NCBI GenBank assembly: GCA_041581935.1
Contig: JBFICP010000006.1
Span: 1-32,854 of the forward strand
Direction of reading: 5' to 3'
Origin: JAABYT01 sp041581935
GTDB taxonomy: Bacteria; Pseudomonadota; Gammaproteobacteria; HK1
DNA length: 32,854 nucleotides
The position numbers and the translations under genes are program-made. Shown here piece after piece: positions 25,532 through 32,854 of the stretch. The notes beneath the pieces were generated by a model. The model was not told the DNA's origin. It saw only the letters and a program-made list of their open reading frames with translations, and did no database searches. Within the stretch, counting starts at the first letter, position 1; each line of letters starts with the position of its first letter.

Positions 25532-27999
25532 CAGCCCTGCCCGAATCGCACCAGATGCCGATCTCCCGGCCCTGCCCGGCGCCGCGGCCTAGGATTGATC
25601 ACTTCACGCAGAGGCGCCGCGGCCAACGCCGCGGCGATGCGCTCCGCGGGCGCATCGGCATACAGCGTCGTGCGTTGCACCGGCACGCGACCCAGATCGC
25701 TTATCAGCTGCTGCATGTCACGCGGGGGCAGCTCCTGACCGAAGGCCGCGCCGGCGGCCCGGGTTATGGATTCGTTCATGAGCGTGCCGCCCAAATCGTT
25801 GGCTCCCGACGCGAGGCATTCACTCGCACCGCGCGGCCCCATCTTTACCCACGAAGTCTGAATATTCGTCACATGCGGGTGCAATGCGAGTCGCGCTACC
25901 GCATGCATGAGCAGCGCTTCTCGATAGGTGGGTCCACGTCGCGCAAGTCCTTTTCGGTAAAGGGGCGTTTGCATATGCACGAACGGCAGCGGTACGAATT
26001 CGGTGAAGCCGCCGGTAGACGCCTGCAGCTCGCGCACGCGAAGCAGGTGTCGCGCCCAATGACGCGCGTGATCCACGTGGCCGAACATGATCGTCGCGGT
26101 GCTTCGCAACCCGATTCCGTGGGCGCAGCGCATGACCTCGAGCCACTGCGCAGTCGTTATCTTATCCGGGCAGATCACCTGGCGTACCTCGTCGTCGAGA
26201 ATCTCGGCGGCGGTGCCCGGCAGTGATCCGAGCCCGGCGCGCTTGAGCTCGGCAAGGAAATCCACGAGCGCAATACCCAGAGTATGTGCCCCCTGCCAAA
26301 TCTCCAGGGGTGAAAACGCGTGCACGTGAATCTGCGCTGCCGCCTCCTTGACGGTCCGGAGAATCGCGATATAGGTCTCACCATCGTAGTCGGGATGAAT
26401 ACCGCCCTGTAGACACATTTCGGTGCCGCCCCGCTGCCAGGCTTCGCCGGTACGCCGGGCTATCTCCGCGCGATCCAGATCATATGGCATGCCGCGCAGA
26501 TCCCGGGCATTCCTGCCTTTGGAGAACGCGCAGAATCGACAGTGAAAGTAGCAGACGTTCGTGTAGTTGATGTTGCGGTTGACCACATAGGTGACGCGAT
26601 CGCCGTTGACCTCTCGGCGTAGCTCGTCGGCGTTGCGGCAAATATGCCGCACCTCGCGCCCGCGCGCCGAGAAAAGGCGCACGATTTCTTCTTCCCGCAG
26701 CCCCCGGCCGTCCCTCGCCCGCTTCACAATCGCTGCGAGCGCCGCATCGACTGGGTGTGCGCCGATTGCACGACTTCCCGGCGGCACGCGCGCGGTCTCG
26801 GCACCGGCCACCCAACCGTCTTCGCGCGCGTATCCCTCGGCGTCGCTATGCGCACGCACGGCACGACGCATCTGCGGCGCAATCCACCGCTCCATATCCT
26901 GAATAAAGCGTGGATAAACCGGCAGACGCGGCACCAGCTCCCCGCCGACTGCCTCGGTAGCCGCCCGAAGGCGGTCGAGCTGCGGCCAGGGCGCCTCCGG
27001 ATTGACGTGATCGCATGTCACCCGCGATACGCCGCCCCAGTCATTGATTCCCGCGGAGAGCAGATCTTCGAGACCCGCCGGGTTCAAATTGGGCGGCGCC
27101 TGGATGTTCGTCTCGGGTGCGAATACCAGGCGCGCCACCGCGATGGTCCAGAGGTGATCGTCCAGCGTCGGCTCGGGCGCGTCGGCCATGGCGGTGCCGG
27201 CTTTGGCACGGAAATTCTGAACGATGATCTCCTGCACGTGACCGTAGCGTTCCTGCAACGCGCGCAGCGCCAGCATGGACTCGATTCGCTCGCGCCGCGT
27301 CTCTCCGATACCGATGAGTATGCCGCTGGTGAACGGCACCGCCAGGGTACCGGCGGCGCGAATGGTAGCGAGGCGCACGTGCGGGCGCTTGTCCGGACAT
27401 CCGTAGTGGGGACCACCGCGCTCGCACAGGCGATCCGCCGCCGATTCCAACATCAGACCGGCGGACACGGAAACCGGCCGCAGGCGCTCCAGCTCACCCC
27501 GGCTCATGATTCCCGGGTTCACATGGGGCAGCAAACCCGTGGCTGCGTGCACCCTTTCGGCGACGAAGACCAGATACTCGATGGTCGATGCGTGGCCAAG
27601 CGCATCGAGAGCCTCGCGGGCCTCGCGGTATCGGCTTTCGGGTCGATCGCCGAGGGTGAACAGGGCTTCGTGACAACCGGCCTCGGCGCCTTCGGCGGCG
27701 ATGGCGACGGCCTCCTCGACGGACATGTACGGCGACGCGAGCTCCCGGGGCTTGTGCGCAAACGTGCAATAGCGGCACACGTCGCGACACAGCTTCGTCA
27801 ACGGAATGAATACTTTGGGCGAATAGCTGACCCGGTCGCCGTGCGCACGACGCTTGCGCCCATGAGCGGCTGCGGTGAGCGCCCGCAAATCATTGCAGCC
27901 CGCCAGCGCGAGCGCTGCGTCGTCTTCGAGGATGCCTCCGCAGGCGGCCTGATCGATGATGGCGTCGGTCGTCGTCATGTGCAATGTTCGCGCCTGCAT
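25531..27999 (-). CDS. fbiC: 7,8-didemethyl-8-hydroxy-5-deazariboflavin synthase FbiC (CofG-CofH fusion)
   Basis: An 822-residue fusion of the two radical-SAM halves of Fo synthase. The CofG half (about 1-400) has the cluster motif CRDVCRYC (C71, C75, C78); the CofH half (about 415-822) has NVCYFHCRFC (C483, C487, C490). Together they condense tyrosine with a ribityl-diaminouracil precursor to give Fo, the deazaflavin core of F420. A G-then-H fused arrangement is the actinobacterial style; archaea and some other bacteria use separate proteins. ATG 27999 gives the full frame; ATG 27978 (MTTTDAII) is a possible alternative, and neither has a clear ribosome binding site. It heads the fbiC-cofE-cofD operon and is divergent from gnd, with about 148 bases between the starts. 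Confidence 0.97.
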   Translation of the reverse strand: MQARTLHMTTTDAIIDQAACGGILEDDAALALAGCNDLRALTAAAHGRKRRAHGDRVSYSPKVFIPLTKLCRDVCRYCTFAHKPRELASPYMSVEEAVAIAAEGAEAGCHEALFTLGDRPESRYREAREALDALGHASTIEYLVFVAERVHAATGLLPHVNPGIMSRGELERLRPVSVSAGLMLESAADRLCERGGPHYGCPDKRPHVRLATIRAAGTLAVPFTSGILIGIGETRRERIESMLALRALQERYGHVQEIIVQNFRAKAGTAMADAPEPTLDDHLWTIAVARLVFAPETNIQAPPNLNPAGLEDLLSAGINDWGGVSRVTCDHVNPEAPWPQLDRLRAATEAVGGELVPRLPVYPRFIQDMERWIAPQMRRAVRAHSDAEGYAREDGWVAGAETARVPPGSRAIGAHPVDAALAAIVKRARDGRGLREEEIVRLFSARGREVRHICRNADELRREVNGDRVTYVVNRNINYTNVCYFHCRFCAFSKGRNARDLRGMPYDLDRAEIARRTGEAWQRGGTEMCLQGGIHPDYDGETYIAILRTVKEAAAQIHVHAFSPLEIWQGAHTLGIALVDFLAELKRAGLGSLPGTAAEILDDEVRQVICPDKITTAQWLEVMRCAHGIGLRSTATIMFGHVDHARHWARHLLRVRELQASTGGFTEFVPLPFVHMQTPLYRKGLARRGPTYREALLMHAVARLALHPHVTNIQTSWVKMGPRGASECLASGANDLGGTLMNESITRAAGAAFGQELPPRDMQQLISDLGRVPVQRTTLYADAPAERIAAALAAAPLREVINPRPRRRAGPGDRHLVRFGQG

Positions 28000-28147
28000 C
28001 CCCCCATCGTTTCAGGTCTGCCGGTGCCGGGGGGCGGGTGTGTTAAAGTCGGCGCGAGCAGGGCACCGCGTGCACAGGCGCCCGGCGCGGTCACGAGTAC
28101 AACCCATCTCCCGCGCCCATACAAGTTCTCTGGCGAGAGGATCAGCG

Positions 28148-29164
28148 ATGCAGCTCGGCATGATTGGTCTCGGGCGCATGGGCGCCAATATGGTACGGCG
28201 CCTGATGTCCGACGGACACAGCTGTGTCGTGTACGACGCGAACAGTGACAATGTCGCCGCCCTGGCCCGTGAAGGCGCCGTCGGCGCCGACTCCACCCGG
28301 GCGCTGGTGGATGCATTGGACGCCCCTCGCAACATCTGGATCATGATTCCCGCCGCGCGTGTGGATGCGTTGCTAACGACGCTCGCCGATCAGATCGAAC
28401 CCGGCGATCTCGTCGTCGACGGCGGTAATTCCCACTACCGCGACGACGTGCGCCGAGCCGGAATGCTCGCCGACAGGGGATTGCGCTACCTGGACGTCGG
28501 CACCAGCGGTGGCGTACGCGGCCTCGAGCGCGGATTCTGTCTGATGGTGGGCGGCGATGCCGATGACTTCAAACGCCTCGAACCGGTATTTCGAAGCCTC
28601 GCGCCCGGTCGCGATGCGGCGCCGACCATCGAAGCCGGCAGGGCGCGTAGCGAAACCGCCGAGCAGGGCTATCTGCATTGCGGCTCCCATGGCGCCGGGC
28701 ATTTCGTGAAGATGATCCACAATGGCATTGAATACGGTGTCATGGCGGCTTATGCGGAAGGTCTGCAGCTGCTCGCGGCGGGCAATGACGGCGGTTACGA
28801 GTTCGATCTGGCCGACATTACCGAGCTCTGGCGCCGCGGCAGTGTCATCGGCTCGTGGCTCCTGGACCTCACCGCTGAAGCACTCACCAGCGATGCGACG
28901 CTCTCCGGTTTCAGCGAGGAGGTGGCCGACTCCGGAGAAGGCCGCTGGACCGTGCAGGCCGCCGTGGACGCGGGCGTACCGGCACACGTGCTCACCGCGG
29001 CGTTGTACGCGCGATTCGCATCGCGCGACAACGACGCCTTCGCGCGTCGCGTGCTCTCGGCCATGCGCTTCGGCTTCGGGGGCCACCGGGAGGACGATCG
29101 CGGCCGTGGCCCCGAGGGTGGCCAGGAGGATGGCCGGAGCGGCGGCTTGGGAACCCGCCGTTGA
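28148..29164 (+). CDS. gnd: 6-phosphogluconate dehydrogenase (decarboxylating), short form
   Basis: A 338-residue short-type 6-phosphogluconate dehydrogenase producing ribulose-5-phosphate, CO2 and reduced nicotinamide cofactor. It has the Rossmann motif GLGRMG (7-12), DVGTSGGVRGLERGF (116-130) and the catalytic signature GAGHFVKMIHNGIEYG (182-197) with Lys188 and Glu195. An acidic residue (D30 in VVYDANS) ends the second strand where NADP enzymes usually have N-R-T/S, so NAD preference is inferred. After the normal end FGFGGH there is a low-complexity Arg/Gly/Asp-rich tail of about 25 residues. AGAGGA lies 6 bases before the ATG. Its stop touches pgl (TTGA); with pgl and fgd it forms one operon. 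Confidence 0.93.
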   Translation: MQLGMIGLGRMGANMVRRLMSDGHSCVVYDANSDNVAALAREGAVGADSTRALVDALDAPRNIWIMIPAARVDALLTTLADQIEPGDLVVDGGNSHYRDDVRRAGMLADRGLRYLDVGTSGGVRGLERGFCLMVGGDADDFKRLEPVFRSLAPGRDAAPTIEAGRARSETAEQGYLHCGSHGAGHFVKMIHNGIEYGVMAAYAEGLQLLAAGNDGGYEFDLADITELWRRGSVIGSWLLDLTAEALTSDATLSGFSEEVADSGEGRWTVQAAVDAGVPAHVLTAALYARFASRDNDAFARRVLSAMRFGFGGHREDDRGRGPEGGQEDGRSGGLGTRR

Positions 29165-29169
29165 GCGCA

Positions 29170-29865
29170 ATGCGCCTCGAGACCCGCGGCGACGCCACCA
29201 CGACCGCCCGCGCGGCCGCGCGCTTCGTTGCCGAGTGCGCGCGCCGCGCCGTAAACGAGCGTGGCCATTTTATCGCCGCCTTCAGCGGCGGCAGCACCCC
29301 CGTGGAGATGCTCGAGGCTCTGGTGGCCGAGGATCTGCCGTGGCGTGAGATGCACGTTTTCCAGGTCGACGAGCGCGTCGCGCCGCCAGGCGACGCCGTG
29401 CGCAATCTCGTGGCGCTGGAAAACGCGCTGATCGGCGTGACACCATTGACCCGCGACCAGGTGCACGGTATGCCCGTGGACGAGCCCGATCTCGACGCAG
29501 CCGCCGAACGCTACGCGCAGCGCCTCGCCGCGACGGCCGGAACGCCGCCGGCGCCCGACCTGGTGCACCTGGGACTCGGCGAAGACGGGCACACGGCATC
29601 GCTCGTGCCCGGTGATACGGCCCTCGCGATCACCGATTGCGACGTTGCCGTGACCGGGACGTACAACGGCTACCGACGCATGACGCTGACGTTGCCGATC
29701 ATCGATCGCGCCCGCCAGCGTCTGTGGCTGGTAACGGGCGCCGGCAAGGCCGCCGTGCTGGCGCGCTTGATGGCCGGCGACCGGGATATTCCCGCCGGGC
29801 GCGTGCACGGCGAAGATTCCGTGGTGTTCGCCGACGCGGCCGCGGCCGGCCAGCTGCACGCGTAG
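29170..29865 (+). CDS. pgl: 6-phosphogluconolactonase
   Basis: A 231-residue DevB-type 6-phosphogluconolactonase of the glucosamine-6-phosphate isomerase fold. Visible motifs are FSGGSTP (38-44, phosphate binding), QVDERV (65-70) and GLGEDGHTASL (135-145, the signature of the family). It hydrolyses 6-phosphoglucono-delta-lactone, the product of glucose-6-phosphate oxidation, to 6-phosphogluconate in the cytoplasm. ATG 29170 is chosen; a TTG at 29161 overlapping the gnd stop would add three residues. It lies between gnd and fgd, so all steps from glucose-6-phosphate to ribulose-5-phosphate are in one transcript, with the first oxidation assigned to an F420 enzyme instead of Zwf. Confidence 0.93.
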   Translation: MRLETRGDATTTARAAARFVAECARRAVNERGHFIAAFSGGSTPVEMLEALVAEDLPWREMHVFQVDERVAPPGDAVRNLVALENALIGVTPLTRDQVHGMPVDEPDLDAAAERYAQRLAATAGTPPAPDLVHLGLGEDGHTASLVPGDTALAITDCDVAVTGTYNGYRRMTLTLPIIDRARQRLWLVTGAGKAAVLARLMAGDRDIPAGRVHGEDSVVFADAAAAGQLHA

Positions 29866-29898
29866 CAACAACAACAGAATTGGAGAATGGGAACAGGC

Positions 29899-30912
29899 AT
29901 GCTGAAACTCGGATACAAGGCCTCGGCCGAGCAGTTTCATCCGCGCGAGCTGCTGGAGTTCGCCGTCCACGCGGAGAAAGTCGGCTTCGATTCGATTCTG
30001 GTGAGCGATCATTTCCAGCCGTGGCGGCACACCGGCGGACACGCCCCGTACTCGTTCGCCTGGCTGGGCGCTCTCGGAGAGCGCACCACGCGCGCCACCA
30101 TCGGCACCAGCGTGGTGACCCCCACCTTTCGCTACCATCCATCCATCGTGGCGCAGGCCATGGGAACGCTCGGCGAGCTTTACCCCGGGCGCGTGATGCT
30201 CGGTGTCGGCACCGGCGAATCCTTGAACGAGGTTCCCGCGACCGGCATGGAGTGGCCGCCGTTCAAGGTCCGCTTCGCGCGCCTGCGTGAAGCCATCGAG
30301 CTGATGCACCGGCTCGCCCGCGAAGAACGCGTCAGCTACGAGGGCGAGCACTTCCGCACCGAGAACGCCACCGTCTACGACCGACCGGAGACACCGGTAC
30401 CCATCTACGTCGCCGCTTCGGGTCCTACGGCGGCGCGGCTCGCGGGCCGCATCGGCGACGGCTTCATCTGCACCAGCGGCAAGGCGCCGGAGCTCTACCG
30501 TGAGACTTTGCTGCCCGCGGTCGCCGAGGGGCTCGAAAAGGCGGGGCGCAAGCCGGGCAGCATCGAGTACATGATCGAGATGAAAGTATCATTCGATACC
30601 GATCGGGAACGGGCCATGCGGGATACACGTCACTGGGCGGCTCTCGCGCTTTCCGGCGAGGAGAAAATGGGTGTCGAGGATCCGATGGAGATGGAGCGGC
30701 TCGCCGATGCGTTGCCCGTCGAGCGCGCCGCCAGCCGCTGGATCGTTTCCGACGATCCGGACGAGCACGTGGAACGCATGGCGCAGACCATCGGGCTGGG
30801 ATTCACGCACCTCGTGTTTCACGCCCCGGGGCCCGATCAGCGGCGCTTTCTGGATCTGTACGCCGAGCAGGTGCTGCCGCGGCTGCGAGAACGCTACGGC
30901 GGCACCGGCTGA
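29899..30912 (+). CDS. fgd: F420-dependent glucose-6-phosphate dehydrogenase
   Basis: A 337-residue LLM-fold enzyme, one residue longer than mycobacterial Fgd1 and very similar in remembered sequence: LKLGYKASAEQF at the start, SDHFQPWRHTGGHAP (36-50), GVGTGESLNE (102-111), GFICTSGK (188-195) and FHAPGPDQRRFL near the end. Active-site residues match Fgd1: D37/H38 (D39/H40), W42 (W44) and E107 (E109). The glucose-6-phosphate phosphate-binding set K198, K259 and R283 also appears retained (K195, Lys in SGEEK, Arg in SRWIV). It oxidises glucose-6-phosphate to 6-phosphogluconolactone and makes F420H2. ATG 29899 gives the Fgd-like N-terminus; ATG 29887 (four residues more) sits too close to GGAG. 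Its 3' end overlaps the convergent cofC end by 19 bases. Confidence 0.95.
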   Translation: MLKLGYKASAEQFHPRELLEFAVHAEKVGFDSILVSDHFQPWRHTGGHAPYSFAWLGALGERTTRATIGTSVVTPTFRYHPSIVAQAMGTLGELYPGRVMLGVGTGESLNEVPATGMEWPPFKVRFARLREAIELMHRLAREERVSYEGEHFRTENATVYDRPETPVPIYVAASGPTAARLAGRIGDGFICTSGKAPELYRETLLPAVAEGLEKAGRKPGSIEYMIEMKVSFDTDRERAMRDTRHWAALALSGEEKMGVEDPMEMERLADALPVERAASRWIVSDDPDEHVERMAQTIGLGFTHLVFHAPGPDQRRFLDLYAEQVLPRLRERYGGTG

Positions 30913-31586
30913 ATGCTCGTTGCGCCGCCCAGGCGTGCGGCAATACCGCTCGCGAGCAGGTAATCATAGGCCCGTGTGGCCGACGGCGTGGCGAGAAACG
31001 CGCGCAGATCGTCCTCGGTATCCACATCCAACGCCAGGCCCGGGCGATGCACGACCCGGGGCTCGATGCCGATGGCTCGCGCGCGACGCAGGTGGGGGTA
31101 AAAGCTGTCTTCGCCGAATCGCAACGGCAGCACATCGGCCGGAGAGCAGGCGACAGCGTTCGACCCGCGCTCATCGCGAGACGGCGCCAGCGTCACTGCC
31201 GGCGCAGCGCCGTGTGCCTCGCAGACCGCTTCGATGTCGGCTTGGCTTACCAGGGGAATATCGGCGGGCAGCTGCAATATCCCGGTCACGCCTTCCGCCG
31301 CCAGCACGCCGATCCCGAGGCGGCTGGCGCTCGTGTGGCCGCGATTCGCCGGCTCCTCGAGCACCCGAGCTCCGTATCGTGCCGCCAGCTCATTGGCTTC
31401 CCCGTCCCGTGTGACGAGCACCACGCCGGCAAGATCCCGGCACTGCGAGAGCACGCACAGGACGTCCTCGAGCATGGCACGGAACAGTGCATGCCGCTCA
31501 TCGACGCTCAGCACGCTCGCGAGGCGTTGCTTGGCGTTTTCGCAATTCTTGACGGGCATGACGACCCACAGCCGCGGGGATCTCAT
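30894..31586 (-). CDS. cofC: 2-phospholactate (or 3-phosphoglycerate/PEP) guanylyltransferase CofC
   Basis: A 230-residue nucleotidyltransferase-fold protein with the CofC N-terminus VVMPVKNCENAKQRLA (8-23, GTP-binding Lys13 and Lys19), LPADIPLVS (106-114, metal-binding D109), GEDSFYPHL (158-166) and GLALDVDTEDDL (183-194). It activates a three-carbon phosphoacid with GTP for CofD. Substrate choice (2-phospho-L-lactate, phosphoenolpyruvate or 3-phosphoglycerate) varies by lineage and depends on pocket residues I cannot assign with certainty. ATG 31586 has GGAG 6 bases upstream; the frame continues to 31643 without CofC-like sequence. It completes the F420 gene set but is transcribed separately, divergent from the LLM gene at 31739. 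Confidence 0.93.
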   Translation of the reverse strand: MRSPRLWVVMPVKNCENAKQRLASVLSVDERHALFRAMLEDVLCVLSQCRDLAGVVLVTRDGEANELAARYGARVLEEPANRGHTSASRLGIGVLAAEGVTGILQLPADIPLVSQADIEAVCEAHGAAPAVTLAPSRDERGSNAVACSPADVLPLRFGEDSFYPHLRRARAIGIEPRVVHRPGLALDVDTEDDLRAFLATPSATRAYDYLLASGIAARLGGATSIQPVPP

Positions 31587-31738
31587 TGCAGACTCCGCCG
31601 AAACAGACCTGGCACGGGACGCAATAGTCGCATGGCTCGCCACCCGATCGACAGGGGATTGCAGCCAGGTTCTGGTGCTGCGCAGGCCTGCTGATCAATG
31701 ATTGAATACACGCACACGACGACCAAGGGACCACGACA

Positions 31739-32575
31739 ATGAAAATAGGCGTTTACATGTTCTCGACGGACTACTCCATCGGCATCGTCGAGCTCGCCCG
31801 GGCGCTCGAGGAACGCGGCTACGCAGCGCTGTTCGTTCCCGAGCACACGCATATTCCCACCAGCCGACGCTCCCCCTGGCCGGGCGGCGCGGAGCTCCCG
31901 CGGGAGTATTCCCACACCCTGGATCCCTTCGTCGGGCTGGCGGCGGCTGCCGCGGCAACCGAGAAGTTGCGCCTGGGCACCGGCATCGTTCTCCTCACCG
32001 AACGCGATCCCATCATCACTGCCAAGGAAGTCGCAACGCTCGATTTGATATCCAACGGTCGCGTGGATTTCGGCATCGGCGCGGGCTGGAACGCCGAGGA
32101 AATGGAGAATCACGGCACCGCCTTCGACACGCGTTTCCGGGTCATGGTCGATCGCTGCAAGGCCATCAAGACCATATGGACCCAGGAGGAGGCGGCCTAC
32201 GAAGGTGAGTTCACGCGCTTCGAGCCCATCTGGTCGTGGCCCAAGCCGGTGCAGAAGCCGCACCCGCCGATTCTGCTCGGGGGCGAGACCCGGCACACCC
32301 TTCGCCGCATCATGGACTTCTGCGACGGCTGGATTCCGCGCGGCCGCAACTTCGCCGATCCCGAGGCTCAAATGGCACGGCTCAAGAGCTACGCCGACGA
32401 GGCCGGCCGCGACGTGAGCAGCATCTCTACGACATTGTTCGGCGCCATGCCCGACGCCGAGTACCTGGAGAAGTGCGATGCGGCGGGGGTCGATACGGCG
32501 CTGCTCGCGCTGCCGCCGGAAGGGCGCGACACGATTCTGCCGCTGATCGACGAGTATGCGGCTTTCATACGTTGA
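31739..32575 (+). CDS. LLM class F420-dependent oxidoreductase (TIGR03619-like)
   Basis: A 278-residue LLM-fold protein: MKIGVYMFST start, FVPEHTHIPTSRRSPWPGG (32-50, a characteristic block of the TIGR03619 subgroup where the Asp-His pair is replaced by Glu-His), LRLGTGIVLLTERDPI (77-92), ISNGRVDFGIGAGWNAEEM (104-122) and PHPPILLGGE. Predicted to use F420; the substrate is unknown. AAGGGA lies about 9 bases upstream of the ATG. It is divergent from cofC with about 150 bases between them and is followed after 36 bases by another LLM gene, probably co-transcribed. Confidence 0.88.
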   Translation: MKIGVYMFSTDYSIGIVELARALEERGYAALFVPEHTHIPTSRRSPWPGGAELPREYSHTLDPFVGLAAAAAATEKLRLGTGIVLLTERDPIITAKEVATLDLISNGRVDFGIGAGWNAEEMENHGTAFDTRFRVMVDRCKAIKTIWTQEEAAYEGEFTRFEPIWSWPKPVQKPHPPILLGGETRHTLRRIMDFCDGWIPRGRNFADPEAQMARLKSYADEAGRDVSSISTTLFGAMPDAEYLEKCDAAGVDTALLALPPEGRDTILPLIDEYAAFIR

Positions 32576-32611
32576 GCGCGCGCGTGGCTGCGCTGACAGG
32601 GAGAACGATGC

Positions 32612-32854
32612 ATGAAAGTCGGATTGTTCCTCACCAATCAGCAACATCTCGATACCGACATGGTGAAAGCGCTGGACGAGCAGATTGCCATGGTGCATGC
32701 CGCCCGCGACACAGGCTGGGATTCGTTGTTCTCAGGCCAGCACTATCTCAACGAGGGCAACAACAAGCAGCTTCAGCTGGTTCCATTCCTCACGAGATTG
32801 ATTCCGGAAGCGGGCGACATGACCACCGGCCTGGGTGTCCTGCTGCTCAACTTG
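32612..32854 (+). CDS. LLM class oxidoreductase, N-terminal fragment
   Basis: The first 81 codons of a gene running off the right edge. The start MKVGLFLTNQQHLD, then ARDTGWDSLFSGQHYLNEG and DMTTGLGVLLLNL, match the first strands and the cofactor-side loop of LLM-fold oxidoreductases; here the usual Asp-His is Gln-His (GQHY), a variant seen in flavin- or F420-dependent relatives. GGGAG lies about 9 bases before the ATG at 32612. It follows another LLM gene by 36 bases on the same strand. With most of the protein missing, the cofactor cannot be decided. Confidence 0.8.
   Translation, partial: MKVGLFLTNQQHLDTDMVKALDEQIAMVHAARDTGWDSLFSGQHYLNEGNNKQLQLVPFLTRLIPEAGDMTTGLGVLLLNL

Noticed and set aside
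26644..28248. Long open frame (over 500 codons) on the + strand across fbiC
   Set aside because: It is antisense to the fully conserved fbiC gene; the translation is Arg/His-rich with no recognisable domain, as expected from GC-rich codon bias.
28795..30351. Long open frame on the - strand across gnd, pgl and fgd
   Set aside because: It covers three clearly identified genes on the other strand and has no domain-like sequence; a codon-bias shadow.
1..32854. CRISPR arrays, tRNA or rRNA genes, transposases or integrases
   Set aside because: No regularly spaced direct repeats, cloverleaf-type sequences, rRNA blocks or recombinase genes were recognised by eye; small RNAs cannot be excluded.

Overview
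The window is a GC-rich bacterial chromosome segment, densely packed with genes on both strands. An OlsF-type ornithine-lipid synthase, a small XrtH-like exosortase, an Lhr helicase and a REP-like TAGGAGCG hairpin point to an uncultured Gammaproteobacterium or related proteobacterium. This is inference, because no rRNA or other phylogenetic marker is present. The window also carries a complete coenzyme F420 pathway, which is uncommon in Gram-negative bacteria.

Layout. Positions 1-7 kb hold a catabolic mosaic: the tail of a succinyl-CoA ligase alpha subunit, a quinone-reductase-like MDR enzyme, an enolase-superfamily dehydratase/racemase, an iron-type alcohol dehydrogenase (HOT-like), an HLD-II haloalkane dehalogenase, an amidohydrolase and a metallo-beta-lactamase-fold hydrolase. 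At 7-13 kb lie a full-length Lhr helicase, a glutaredoxin-DinB fusion and a CBS-domain protein. At 13-17.3 kb come a DddP-like M24 protein with every DMSP-lyase active-site residue I could align, a class II aldolase and a two-domain OlsF-like acyltransferase.

Positions 17.4-20.5 kb carry what I consider the most novel locus: three overlapping genes encoding a secreted subtilase with a C-terminal sorting signal, a small exosortase, and an exported protein that looks like two tandem subtilisin prodomains, ending in almost the same residues as the protease's own prodomain. I read this as a dedicated protease, sorting enzyme and chaperone/inhibitor cassette.

Positions 20.5-32.9 kb form an F420 island: fbiC(cofGH)-cofE-cofD in one translationally coupled operon, cofC nearby, five luciferase-like (LLM) F420 oxidoreductases besides Fgd, one Rv0121-type PPOX F420 enzyme, and gnd-pgl-fgd. 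Fgd would oxidise glucose-6-phosphate with F420, Pgl would hydrolyse the lactone and Gnd would decarboxylate 6-phosphogluconate. The island therefore contains cofactor synthesis, an F420H2-generating oxidative pentose-phosphate branch and several F420H2 consumers.
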